Of a stretch of DNA of 64,000 bases, positions 18,263-27,027 are shown in pieces (within the stretch, counting starts at the first letter, position 1; the number at the start of each line of letters is the position of its first letter). The stretch is from Sphingomonas caseinilytica (GTDB lineage Bacteria; Pseudomonadota; Alphaproteobacteria; Sphingomonadales; Sphingomonadaceae): the NCBI RefSeq assembly GCF_023516455.1, contig NZ_JAMGBA010000001.1, positions 434,001-498,000 on the forward strand. Reading direction: 5' to 3'. The notes beneath the pieces were generated by a model. The model was not told the origin of the DNA. It saw only the letters and a list, made by a program, of their open reading frames with translations, and did no database searches. Made by a program: the position numbers and the translations under genes.

Positions 18263-21200
18263 TCAACCGGTCAGGTCGATCAGCATCGGACCGGCGGTAT
18301 AGAGAAGCGAGGCTTCGATCCTCCGTCCCGGGAAGATCACCTTCAAGGCCTCCGTATAAGCTTCCATTTGAACGCGATGAGCGCGCGGTACGTCGGCGAT
18401 GCCGGACGGTACATGTCGGCCGGTCTTGAAATCGATCACCCGGACGCGCTCTTCGCCAACGCAGAGGCGATCGACCGTTCCGGCGATCACGCGTCCGTCA
18501 GGCAGGGCCGCTGCGATTGGAGCTTCCGCCAACGCTTCAGGAGAAAAGAGCTCGGCATAAGCCGGATCGGCGATCACCGAGCAGGCCGATGTCGCAATCT
18601 CTTCGGCCGTCGAACCTTCGACGCCTGACCGTTGCAGCCATTTGAGGGCCAGCGACATGCGCTCAGACGGATCAACCCCCGGCAATCGTTCGAACAGGGC
18701 ATGGAGAAGCGATCCGCGCCGGGCGGCCTCGCGCATTTCCGGCGATGGCGGCGGTGCCGTGTCGCTGTCCTCGACGATTTGTGAAGGCGCCAACGGTCGT
18801 GGCGGCCGCGCCTCGATTGGCGCTGGCTGTCGGAGAAAATCGGGAATGGCGATCGGCTGCAATTCGGCCTTTCGCTTACCGGCGGATGGCCGCGACGTGC
18901 CGCTGCCCTCCCAAACCAGGCCCGGTCCCCAACCGTCGATTTCTACGGATGCGGCACCGATAGCCTGCATCGCCTGGCCCGCGGCGGCGTGCCAGCTTAG
19001 CTGCGGCACGTCCCGCTTGGGCTTCTTCACCCCGGCGATGACCAGCCGCTCTGCCGCACGGGTCAGGCCGACATAGGCCAGGCGCCAATGCTCCTCCTGA
19101 CCGGAAGCGCGGCCAAGGTCGATCAGGGCGCGGAAGATGGGGGCGCACTCGTCCTTGCGAGGACGGATGAAGGGGATTTTGCCGATCCCGGGCAGTGGCA
19201 CTTCCAGAACCGACGACGTACCGCCGACCTTGTCCGGGTCGTGGGCCGCATCGGCAAGGATCACCAGCGGGGCTTCGAGCCCTTTAGCCCCATGGACGGT
19301 CATCACCCGAACCGCGTTGGTGGGCGCGCCCGGATCGCGTTTGACCTCGACTTCTCCCTGACCGAACCAGGCAAGGAAGCGATCGAGCGATGCAATTTCT
19401 TCCCGTTCGAAGGCCAATGCCGTCGCAACCAGTTCCTCGATCGGATCCCGCGCCGCTTCGCCCAGTCTGCTTAGAAGCTTCTGCCTGCCGCCCAAGGGCC
19501 CGGAGAGGATCGTTTCGAGGAAGCGGGCCGGCGTGACATAGTCGGCCATGGCCAGCCATCCGGAGAGGATGTCATGGGCCTCGGCCCAGTGTGGGTAACT
19601 CTCTCGCCGCGTTGCCAGTTCGGTCCACAATCGGCCGCCGCGATCGAATGCCAGTTCGTAAAGCTGTTCCTGGGTCCAGCCGATCAGCGGCGACACCAGC
19701 AATGCGGCGAGGTTCAGGTCGTCGAGCGGCTGTACGGCGAAAGTGATGGCCGACAGCAGGTCCTTGACCGCCAAAGGCTTGTGCAAATGTAGGCGGTCGA
19801 TCCCGGCTACCGGTACTCCCTGCGCATAGAGGCGGGCGACGATCAGCGAGGCAAGCTCGGTCCGGCTTCGGACCAGGATCAATATGTCGCCCGGCGACAG
19901 CGGTCGGCCGGTGCTTGCCATGACGGGTGCCTGTGCCAACCAGCGCCTAACCTGCCGGGCAAGCGCATCCGCATAGAGTCGAGCTGGCTCGTCAATCCAC
20001 GCTTCCTCGCCTTCGTCAGCGTCGGTGTCGGCCGCAGCCTCAAAGGCGGGCCAAAGTTCGACGCGCCCTGGCCGGCTGGAATGATGCGGCCGGTGAGGAT
20101 TAGGAGGCTCGCCCAGGCCCATCTTGTCAAAGCCGACAACGTCGATCACCGCGTCGACCACTTCCAATACCGGCGGCGAGGAACGAAAGCTGGCATCGAT
20201 CGAAAGCTGCCGGAATTCCCGAGCATCGCCATCCGCTTCGGCGGCGGATTTCACCAGGGCTTCAGCGCGAGCCGATATGCTGGCACGAAACGCCTCGAAC
20301 TCCTTGGGATCGGTGCCCTGGAAGCTGTAAATCGCCTGCTTGTAATCGCCGACCATGAACAGGGTGCGCCACCTATTCTCTGCCTCGGGATTTCCGGTGA
20401 AAAATTCGCCGGCTAGTGCGTCTACGATGGCCCATTGATCGGCGTTGGTATCCTGTGCCTCGTCGACAAGTATATGGTCGGTCCGCTGGTCGAGCTTGTA
20501 CCGCACCCACTCGCCCATCCCCGGCTGATCGAACAGACGGCGAGTCCAGGCGATAAGGTCGTTGAAGTCGGCAACTCCCTGCGTGCGCTTGGCCCGGGCA
20601 TAGGCCTTCGCGAACGCCTGTCCGGCCCGAAGTCCGGCTGTTTGAGTTTTCGCCAAGGTGGAGGCGGCTACCAAGGTCCGGATTTCCCCTAACCAGCCCG
20701 CGAAATCCGCGACTAATGCCTCATAGTCGGGCTCAAGCGCGATCTGCTTTGCTGTCACCTTGCATGGAATGCCGTCCTTGGTGACTAGTCCCCCGCCAAC
20801 GCTGGCAAGCAGGTTGCGACGGGCTTTCGGATCGGCGGCCAGAAAAGCCGTCAAGTTGGCGACGATCTTGTCGCCGGTGGACGTGCTCCATGCGAGGTTC
20901 GCCGCGGCCAGTTGCTCGATGAGCAAGATATCTAGGCCGGCATCGCTAAGGCGGTGCTGCAGCTCCACGTCCGGATCGCCGCCGGCGATGCCGATGAGCT
21001 CCATCAACCTGGACTCTATGGACCCCGCCTCTCCGAGCGCCTCCATCGCGTCATGCGCGCGTGCGCAGTCCATCAAATAACGTTCGGCGCCGAACTCACC
21101 GAGACGCAGGCTGATCGCCGAAACATCGTCGATCAGCTGCCTGTTCTCGCCCTCCTCCGCTGCCTCAAGCAATGCCGCCAATGTCCGCCGCGCAAGCTCC

Positions 21201-21670
21201 TCTTCGGCCCTACCTTCGACCGGCTTCAAGCCCGGCGAAATTTCCGCTTCTGCGGGGAAGGAAGCGAGCAAAGTTTGCGCGAAGCTGTGAATGGTCTGGA
21301 TGCGAAGGCCTCCGCCCGGCGCATCCAGCACCTGCGCGAAGAGCCGGCGGGCGCGGTCGCGCATCGGCGGGCTGAAGTCTTCGCACAGATGCTTGAGCTC
21401 CAAGCTCAACTCCGCGTCGGGCAGCCTCACCCAATGGGCCAGGCGCTCGCCAAGCCGATTGGCCATTTCCGCGGCCCCGGCCTTTGTGAACGTCAGGCAT
21501 AGAATGGATGAAGGCGGCGTGCCCCGGAGCAATAGGCGAAGGACCCGCGACGTCAGGACATGGGTCTTGCCGGTGCCTGCCGACGCCGAGAGCGACGCGT
21601 GGACGAGCGGATCCGAAGCAGATGCCTGGGCGCCCTCAAGCTGGTAGAATGGCTTCAGGCGGCGGCGCAT
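18263..21670 (-). CDS. addA: Double-strand break repair helicase-nuclease subunit AddA
   Basis: 1135-aa UvrD-like helicase with a C-terminal RecB-family nuclease; partner of AddB in end resection. Walker A is AGTGKT at residues 31-36, motif II is DEAQDTNADQ near 403, later helicase motifs include HGAKGLEAPLVILAD, and the nuclease motif VIDFKTGRHVPSG sits near 1075. Unlike the usual tight addB-addA coupling, 243 bp separate its start from the end of addB, and this gap contains a small opposite-strand ORF. The following gene is trxA. Confidence 0.95.
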   Translation of the reverse strand: MRRRLKPFYQLEGAQASASDPLVHASLSASAGTGKTHVLTSRVLRLLLRGTPPSSILCLTFTKAGAAEMANRLGERLAHWVRLPDAELSLELKHLCEDFSPPMRDRARRLFAQVLDAPGGGLRIQTIHSFAQTLLASFPAEAEISPGLKPVEGRAEEELARRTLAALLEAAEEGENRQLIDDVSAISLRLGEFGAERYLMDCARAHDAMEALGEAGSIESRLMELIGIAGGDPDVELQHRLSDAGLDILLIEQLAAANLAWSTSTGDKIVANLTAFLAADPKARRNLLASVGGGLVTKDGIPCKVTAKQIALEPDYEALVADFAGWLGEIRTLVAASTLAKTQTAGLRAGQAFAKAYARAKRTQGVADFNDLIAWTRRLFDQPGMGEWVRYKLDQRTDHILVDEAQDTNADQWAIVDALAGEFFTGNPEAENRWRTLFMVGDYKQAIYSFQGTDPKEFEAFRASISARAEALVKSAAEADGDAREFRQLSIDASFRSSPPVLEVVDAVIDVVGFDKMGLGEPPNPHRPHHSSRPGRVELWPAFEAAADTDADEGEEAWIDEPARLYADALARQVRRWLAQAPVMASTGRPLSPGDILILVRSRTELASLIVARLYAQGVPVAGIDRLHLHKPLAVKDLLSAITFAVQPLDDLNLAALLVSPLIGWTQEQLYELAFDRGGRLWTELATRRESYPHWAEAHDILSGWLAMADYVTPARFLETILSGPLGGRQKLLSRLGEAARDPIEELVATALAFEREEIASLDRFLAWFGQGEVEVKRDPGAPTNAVRVMTVHGAKGLEAPLVILADAAHDPDKVGGTSSVLEVPLPGIGKIPFIRPRKDECAPIFRALIDLGRASGQEEHWRLAYVGLTRAAERLVIAGVKKPKRDVPQLSWHAAAGQAMQAIGAASVEIDGWGPGLVWEGSGTSRPSAGKRKAELQPIAIPDFLRQPAPIEARPPRPLAPSQIVEDSDTAPPPSPEMREAARRGSLLHALFERLPGVDPSERMSLALKWLQRSGVEGSTAEEIATSACSVIADPAYAELFSPEALAEAPIAAALPDGRVIAGTVDRLCVGEERVRVIDFKTGRHVPSGIADVPRAHRVQMEAYTEALKVIFPGRRIEASLLYTAGPMLIDLTG

Positions 21671-21738
21671 CGAACCGCCCTTTCCAATTTGCCTCGTTCT
21701 GCATAGGGACGGATCGAACAGCCAGAAAAGAGGAATGA

Positions 21739-21903
21739 ATGAGCAATTCCGACAAGAGCGACGAAGAGCGGCGGGCCAAGCTGGTGAAGGCAGGCGTCGC
21801 AGTCGGGATCGGCTCGGCGGCGATCGTTGCCGCGCTCCTTTACGCCTCGACGGTCAGGAAGAAGGCCAAGCGAACTCCGCCGAGCGGCGACGCGACCGAT
21901 TGA
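21739..21903 (+). CDS. Small putative membrane protein (54 aa) between addB and addA
   Basis: ATG at 21739, preceded by GAGG at 21730-21733. The product has a charged N-terminus (SNSDKSDEERRAK), one hydrophobic segment of about 20 residues (roughly 18-38, GVAVGIGSAAIVAALLY), then a basic tail. This is a normal single-pass small membrane protein layout with positive charges on both sides. It lies opposite to addA and addB in their 243-bp gap and would read divergently from addA. There is no recognised family. Ribosome-binding site, sensible composition and location support it, but it remains a prediction. Confidence 0.55.
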   Translation: MSNSDKSDEERRAKLVKAGVAVGIGSAAIVAALLYASTVRKKAKRTPPSGDATD

Positions 21904-21913
21904 CGGAAGCGGC

Positions 21914-24850
21914 CTACTCACGGCCGTACCACTCCTCCAGCCGCATGAGCTGGTCATAATCCTCATAGGGCGCATAGGCCGGGTTGAGCTTGGCTTCGAA
22001 CTCCCTGGTGCCGAGCAGATAGTCCGCGGCCGCGACAGCAAATTGGGCATAGGCTCGCTCGACAAATGCGTCCGGGCCATCATCCTTGTCGGGTGATTGG
22101 CGATAGCCCAACTGACCATTCTTCTTCGCGAGAGACCAATATTCGTGGCAAGCGACGTCGCCCTGAGCGCCGCCGAAACCACCGGCTCGGGCGATCAGTG
22201 ACAGCAGGCCCAGCTGCAGGGCGAACCCTTCCGCCACAGCCTTCTTCGCCGGTGCTTGCCCCGTCTTATAGTCGATAATGGCAAGCTTTCCGTCCTGCAG
22301 CCGGTCAATGCGGTCGACCCGGCCATGAAGCAGGACGCCGGCAACCTTTGCTTCGCCCTTAGATTCCGCGACGACCGGCAGGCGGCCGGCGGCTCGATCC
22401 GCGGCTACCTGCTTCGCGATCCAATCGATTGCCTCCATGAGCCGAGGTGCCCACAGAGTTCGAAGCATCGGATGTATGGTTTCACTGGCGATCATGGCCT
22501 CGGCGCGAGACCTAAGTTTGGCCGGATCGCAATCATCCTCCTTGAACCACGCTTCCAGCACCTCGTGGACGGCGGTGCCCTTCCAGGCGGCGTGATGTTC
22601 CTCATCCACACTTTCGAGTGGACGGAGACCGAGGACCGCTTTGGCGTAGAAAGCAAAGGGGTCTGCCTTCAGGCGGTCGAGATCGGTAACTGCGATCCGC
22701 TTGGGCCTTGCTTCGAACGGCGGTCGTGGAGCGGGCCGGCCTACGGGCTTGACCACGGAACTGGCATCGAGCGCCAGCGCCAAACGCTCAAGCCGTTGGT
22801 CGCGGGTCATGCCTCCGGTCATTGCCTGCAGCCTCAGCCATAGGCGCGACGCGATCGTTGGCGAGCGGCCGTCGTTTCTTGCGCGGGTTAGCAGCACGCG
22901 CGGCGCGCCAAGCGCACTCATGAAATCATGAGCAGCAAGGCCTGTACGAAACTCGATGCCTGGCAGTCCCAGTGCCTTGCGAATTTGGGGCGGAAGCCAC
23001 GGATCCGGATCGGGAGAGGTCGGCCAACTGCCCTCGTTCATCCCGCCCAGGATCATCAGGTCCGCCTTTTGCAGCCTGGCTTCCAGCAAACCCCAGATGA
23101 AAACGCGCGGATGGCCGCCAAACGGCCGACGGACAGGCAGGCCGTCCATCAAGCCCCGGAAAATAGGGATGATGTCCTCGGGAGCGAGGCTGATGAGCGA
23201 CGCTTCCGATGACTGCTCCAGTTGCCCGAGCAGCTCGGCTGCAAGCCTGCCATCCGTTCCCCGCCAAGCCATATCGCCGGCCAGTTGCTGGGCGAGCTCA
23301 CGCAAGGTGGCTGCTGCATCGGCCATACTTGCTGAAAAGGTCGCACTGGACAGCGGGGCGACTAGTGGCCGAACTGCCGTCCAGGCGCGATCAACCTTCT
23401 TCTCCGCGAAGCGTTCGTCCAGGCCCTCGATCCCCGCAGGTGGCCGGGGTCCTCTGAGGGCAAGGTCGAGTACCCGCACCGTTTCGAGCCATTCCCGCCT
23501 GGAACCCAAGTCAGTAGGCTCACCCCGCTCGCCAGATGTGCCGACAAGCGGATGCTTGAGCAGCGACAATAGCGCGACCGGCGCCAGTTTCTCGATGGCG
23601 GCGGCCGCAACAGCCAACAGCAATGTGCCGGCCGGGCTGTGCGAGAGCGGCTGGCCGGCGCTGTCATCGGCCTCGATGCCCCAACGCTGCAGGTGAGCCG
23701 AAACGCGCGCCGCCAATGCGCGGTCCGGCGTAACCAGTGCCGCGGTCTTGCCGGGCGTTTCGATGGATTCGCGAAGAGCGATTGCAATCGCCTGGGCTTC
23801 ACTCGCGGGATCGGGAAGCTCGGCCACCTTGATACCGGTCAGGCGTCGTTCGGGCGCCGTCAACCTGGTCCATTTTTCGCTGAAAGCAGGCGAAACGAGC
23901 GCGTTCGCTACCGCCAGTCCACGGGCCCGTGTCGAAGATGCCCGGCCGCCGCCGGGCCAAGGCAAGACCTCTTCCCGCGCGACTTCGATGCGGGACAATA
24001 GCCTTTTCAGATGATGTTGCGGATGCGTCTGCTCGCTCTTGCCGTCTTCATCCGGCCCGAGTGCGTCCCACTCCTCAGAAGATACAGTGTCGATGGTGGC
24101 CAGCCCCGGAAGAACCACAGCGCCCTGATCCAGCCGGGCGATCCTTCCTAGCAAGGCAGCAATCGCCGGTGCGGAAGTCGTGATGCCGGCGGCCAGCGTG
24201 AAACCGCCGGGCGGATGCGTCGCCCATCGCCGCGTTAAAGCATGGAGCAGCTTGCTGCGCCGATCCGCCAGGTCGATCAGGCCGCGATCGGCAAGGAGCG
24301 CAGGCCAGCGGTCCATGATGGCCCGGAACCGGTCGATCGAGTGGAGCCAGTGGCCGGCCAGTTCGGGCGAGCCCGCGACGGCGTCATTGAGCTTCGAAGC
24401 CGCGACTTCCTCGATAGCCAGCTGGTCCATCGTCCGCGCGAGCTCCACGGCGAGGCGCATCGCCTCGGCAGCGCCTTCGTCGGGAGAGCGCAGCATTTGC
24501 GCGAGCAATAGCTGGCGTTCGAGCGGTTCTATCGCGACCGGGATTTCGTCAGCGAGCTCAAGCGGATCGAGCGCTCCGCCGATACGCTCTCCGATATCCT
24601 GGTCGCCGACGACGATGAGCCTCGGCAGCACAAGCCCGCCCTTGCTGGCGCGAACGAAGGCCTCGGTTACCGACCGGACCGCGCGACTGTTCGGGAGGAG
24701 AATGCGGCCATGCGCGAGTGCGAGGGGGTTGCGGCCGAGCGCTGCCAGCAGTCCGTGGACCAGGGCGTCGGCAAAGCTTCGGTAAGCTGGGATCGAGTAG
24801 ACAAGCGGGCTGCCGCGAACGCGGCGTTCGAACAGGCCGATGTCAGCCAT
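21914..24850 (-). CDS. addB: Double-strand break repair protein AddB
   Basis: 978 aa. The N-terminal helicase-like part is degenerate, as is usual in alphaproteobacterial AddB. The C-terminal PD-(D/E)XK nuclease core includes VTDLDRLKADPFAFYAKAVL, HEVLEAWF and LAIIDYKTGQAPAKK. With AddA it forms the exonuclease/helicase that loads RecA at breaks. The start overlaps the end of murU by 8 bp, tying it to the divL-tsaE-amgK-murU chain. The four-cysteine Fe-S cluster known in Bacillus AddB is not evident here. Confidence 0.94.
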   Translation of the reverse strand: MADIGLFERRVRGSPLVYSIPAYRSFADALVHGLLAALGRNPLALAHGRILLPNSRAVRSVTEAFVRASKGGLVLPRLIVVGDQDIGERIGGALDPLELADEIPVAIEPLERQLLLAQMLRSPDEGAAEAMRLAVELARTMDQLAIEEVAASKLNDAVAGSPELAGHWLHSIDRFRAIMDRWPALLADRGLIDLADRRSKLLHALTRRWATHPPGGFTLAAGITTSAPAIAALLGRIARLDQGAVVLPGLATIDTVSSEEWDALGPDEDGKSEQTHPQHHLKRLLSRIEVAREEVLPWPGGGRASSTRARGLAVANALVSPAFSEKWTRLTAPERRLTGIKVAELPDPASEAQAIAIALRESIETPGKTAALVTPDRALAARVSAHLQRWGIEADDSAGQPLSHSPAGTLLLAVAAAAIEKLAPVALLSLLKHPLVGTSGERGEPTDLGSRREWLETVRVLDLALRGPRPPAGIEGLDERFAEKKVDRAWTAVRPLVAPLSSATFSASMADAAATLRELAQQLAGDMAWRGTDGRLAAELLGQLEQSSEASLISLAPEDIIPIFRGLMDGLPVRRPFGGHPRVFIWGLLEARLQKADLMILGGMNEGSWPTSPDPDPWLPPQIRKALGLPGIEFRTGLAAHDFMSALGAPRVLLTRARNDGRSPTIASRLWLRLQAMTGGMTRDQRLERLALALDASSVVKPVGRPAPRPPFEARPKRIAVTDLDRLKADPFAFYAKAVLGLRPLESVDEEHHAAWKGTAVHEVLEAWFKEDDCDPAKLRSRAEAMIASETIHPMLRTLWAPRLMEAIDWIAKQVAADRAAGRLPVVAESKGEAKVAGVLLHGRVDRIDRLQDGKLAIIDYKTGQAPAKKAVAEGFALQLGLLSLIARAGGFGGAQGDVACHEYWSLAKKNGQLGYRQSPDKDDGPDAFVERAYAQFAVAAADYLLGTREFEAKLNPAYAPYEDYDQLMRLEEWYGRE

Positions 24851-25604
24851 GCACTAAAGCGCGTTCGGTCGCCTTGATCGCAGCAGGATTTCCGACGTCG
24901 AACCAAAGCCCCTGATGGACGGCACCAAAGCAACGGCCCTCCGCAATTGCCCGATCCCATAATATGTTGGTCGAGAACGGGCCTTCCGGAGCATCCCGCA
25001 ACAGCCGCTTCGATACCATCTGGATGCCGGTGTAGACGAACGGTGCCACCTTCGCCTTCTCCCGCCGCGCCAGTCGCCCGTCCGACTTCATGTGGAAGTC
25101 GCCCTGTCCACCATGATTGCCGGCATTCGCCAACGGAACAAGGAGAAGAAGAGCGTCCATTTCCTCCTCTCGCCACAGGGACGCCAGCAGCTGAAGCGTA
25201 TCGGCGGGTCCGTCGACCCAATAATTGTCGCTGTTCACCACCAGGAACGGATCGGCGTCCAGAAGCGGCAAGGCGTGGATCATGCCGCCGCCGGTTTCCA
25301 GCAGCTGCTTGCGTTCGTCGCTGATCCTGACTTCGAAATCGGTCGCGCGCGATTTCAGATGTGCTTCAAGCGCCTCGGGCAGATAATGCACGTTGACCAC
25401 GATCTTGCCGACGCCCGCTGCCCGAAGCCTGTCTAGGACATGATCGATCAAGGCCTTTCCCGCCACCTCGACCAGCGGCTTGGGCCGGGTAGCAGTCAAC
25501 GGACGCATTCTCTTGCCCAGGCCCGCCGCCATCACCATTGCGGTCTCAGGCACCTTTGCTTCGATCTCCGGGCGAAGCGCGAATGCACGGCCCTTTCGGT
25601 TCAT
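24843..25604 (-). CDS. murU: N-acetylmuramate alpha-1-phosphate uridylyltransferase MurU
   Basis: 253-aa nucleotidyltransferase of the MurU type, which makes UDP-MurNAc from MurNAc-1-phosphate in the fosfomycin-bypassing cell-wall recycling route. The signature MVMAAGLGKRMRPLTATRPK is near residue 22, followed by VVNSDNYWVDG and ETGGGMIHALP. The assignment over generic sugar-nucleotide transferases rests on its coupling to amgK: the ATG at 25604 overlaps the amgK stop as ATGA. The reading frame is open upstream, but that part overlaps amgK and is not used. Confidence 0.92.
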   Translation of the reverse strand: MNRKGRAFALRPEIEAKVPETAMVMAAGLGKRMRPLTATRPKPLVEVAGKALIDHVLDRLRAAGVGKIVVNVHYLPEALEAHLKSRATDFEVRISDERKQLLETGGGMIHALPLLDADPFLVVNSDNYWVDGPADTLQLLASLWREEEMDALLLLVPLANAGNHGGQGDFHMKSDGRLARREKAKVAPFVYTGIQMVSKRLLRDAPEGPFSTNILWDRAIAEGRCFGAVHQGLWFDVGNPAAIKATERALVHG

Positions 25605-26593
25605 TCGGCACCATCCTGCCAGGCGGCAGTTCGGGCCGACTGCGGGATATTGGCGTCGAACCAGTCGCGGACCGGTTCCAGGCCTGGTTGCGCAAGGTCG
25701 CGTTCGAGCAGGCCCCACATGCGCGGCTGGAACGCCTTATAGCGATCCTTGCCGTCGCGCTTCCAAAGCCTGCAGAAAACGCCAAGGATGCGCGTATTGC
25801 GCTGAGCAGCGAGCGCCCAATAGGCAGGCTCGAACCGCTGGTCGGCGCCGGCCTTGGCAACATAGCGGTCGATCATGTCGCGCTCGAGTTGAGGCGGGAC
25901 ATCCCGGCGGGCATCCTCAAGCACCGAGACGAGATCATAGGCCGGATGACCGGCAAGAGCGTCCTGGAAGTCCAGAAGGCCGAACCGCTCGATGCCGCCG
26001 CGACCGTCGATCAACATGACGTTCTCGGCATGATAGTCGCGCAGCACGGTGACCGGCGCGAGCCCGTCGTTTGCGACTGGCGCCAATACTTGCCGCCAGG
26101 CTTCCTCCCAGGAATGGACATCGATCGGGTCGAGGCCGACCGCCGGCACATACCAGTCGGGAAACAGGCGCAGCTCGGTCAGCCACTCTTGCAGGCCGTG
26201 CGGCGGCAATCCGGGCATCGGCGGCTGACGATGGAGATGGACGAGAACGTCCACCGCGGTCTCATATAGATCGCGTTCGACTTCCGGCTCGGCATCCGCC
26301 GTTTCGCGCATCCGGGCGTCGCCGAAGTCGTCGAGCAGCAGCAGTCCCTGTTCGAGATCCGCCGCAAGAATCCGCGGAGCGGCCAGTCCGATTTGCTGCA
26401 ACCAGCCCGCAATCTCCATGAACGGGCGGGGATCTTCGTGCGGCGGTGGCGCATCCATCAGCACGGCCCGGCGCACTCCGGAATGAATTCGAAAATAGCG
26501 ACGGAAACTCGCGTCCCCGGCAAGCGGAAGGATCTGTGCATCGTTCCACCCGTGGCGGGCGAGAAAATCGGGGGCGGATTTGGGTGGAATCAT
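25601..26593 (-). CDS. amgK: N-acetylmuramate/N-acetylglucosamine kinase AmgK
   Basis: About 330 aa, aminoglycoside-phosphotransferase fold. It phosphorylates MurNAc (and GlcNAc) at the anomeric carbon, feeding MurU. Visible are GDASFRRYFRI at the N-terminus, the catalytic loop VLRDYHAENVMLID and the metal-binding LLDFQDALAGHPAYDL. Three in-frame ATGs (26617, 26605, 26593) are possible. The one at 26593 overlaps the tsaE stop as ATGA and matches the overlap pattern of the whole chain, so it is preferred. Confidence 0.93.
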   Translation of the reverse strand: MIPPKSAPDFLARHGWNDAQILPLAGDASFRRYFRIHSGVRRAVLMDAPPPHEDPRPFMEIAGWLQQIGLAAPRILAADLEQGLLLLDDFGDARMRETADAEPEVERDLYETAVDVLVHLHRQPPMPGLPPHGLQEWLTELRLFPDWYVPAVGLDPIDVHSWEEAWRQVLAPVANDGLAPVTVLRDYHAENVMLIDGRGGIERFGLLDFQDALAGHPAYDLVSVLEDARRDVPPQLERDMIDRYVAKAGADQRFEPAYWALAAQRNTRILGVFCRLWKRDGKDRYKAFQPRMWGLLERDLAQPGLEPVRDWFDANIPQSARTAAWQDGAE

Positions 26594-27027
26594 CGCAACG
26601 GCCATCGACCTTCCCATGACGAGGGCACATTCGCTGTCAAGGCGCGTGAGCCGTCTTCCTCGACATTAAGCGACAAGCCGAGCGCCTCGGGCCATGCTGC
26701 CGCGCCGCCGTGTTCCGGCCATTCGATGATCAGCACTCCATCTTCCCGAATGTCTTCCAGGCCCAGTTCGGCGAGATCGGACGGATCGTCGATGCGGTAC
26801 AGATCAACATGCCAGACTGGCAGCTTTAGACTTTCATAGGGTTGCACGATCGCAAAGCTTGGACTGGGAACCTCTCCGTCATGGCCGAGCGCGCCCAGCA
26901 GACCCCTGACCATCGTTGTCTTTCCGGCGGAAAGTGGCCCGGACAGCGTGATCACATCACCGACCCGAAGCGCCTTGGCGAGCTTGCGTCCAAACGCAAT
27001 GGTCGCCGCTTCGTCCTTCAGCTTCAC
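26590..27027 (-). CDS. tsaE: tRNA threonylcarbamoyladenosine biosynthesis ATPase TsaE
   Basis: 145-aa P-loop ATPase required with TsaB and TsaD for t6A37 formation on ANN-decoding tRNAs. Walker A is GPLSAGKTT (about 30-38); SPSFAIVQ and the family-specific HVDLYRIDDPSDLAELGLED are present, followed by IIEWPEHG. It is overlapped 4 bp by both neighbours: the divL stop upstream and the amgK start downstream. mtaB, another A37-modifying gene, is also in the window, near 57 kb. Confidence 0.96.
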   Translation of the reverse strand: MKLKDEAATIAFGRKLAKALRVGDVITLSGPLSAGKTTMVRGLLGALGHDGEVPSPSFAIVQPYESLKLPVWHVDLYRIDDPSDLAELGLEDIREDGVLIIEWPEHGGAAAWPEALGLSLNVEEDGSRALTANVPSSWEGRWPLR

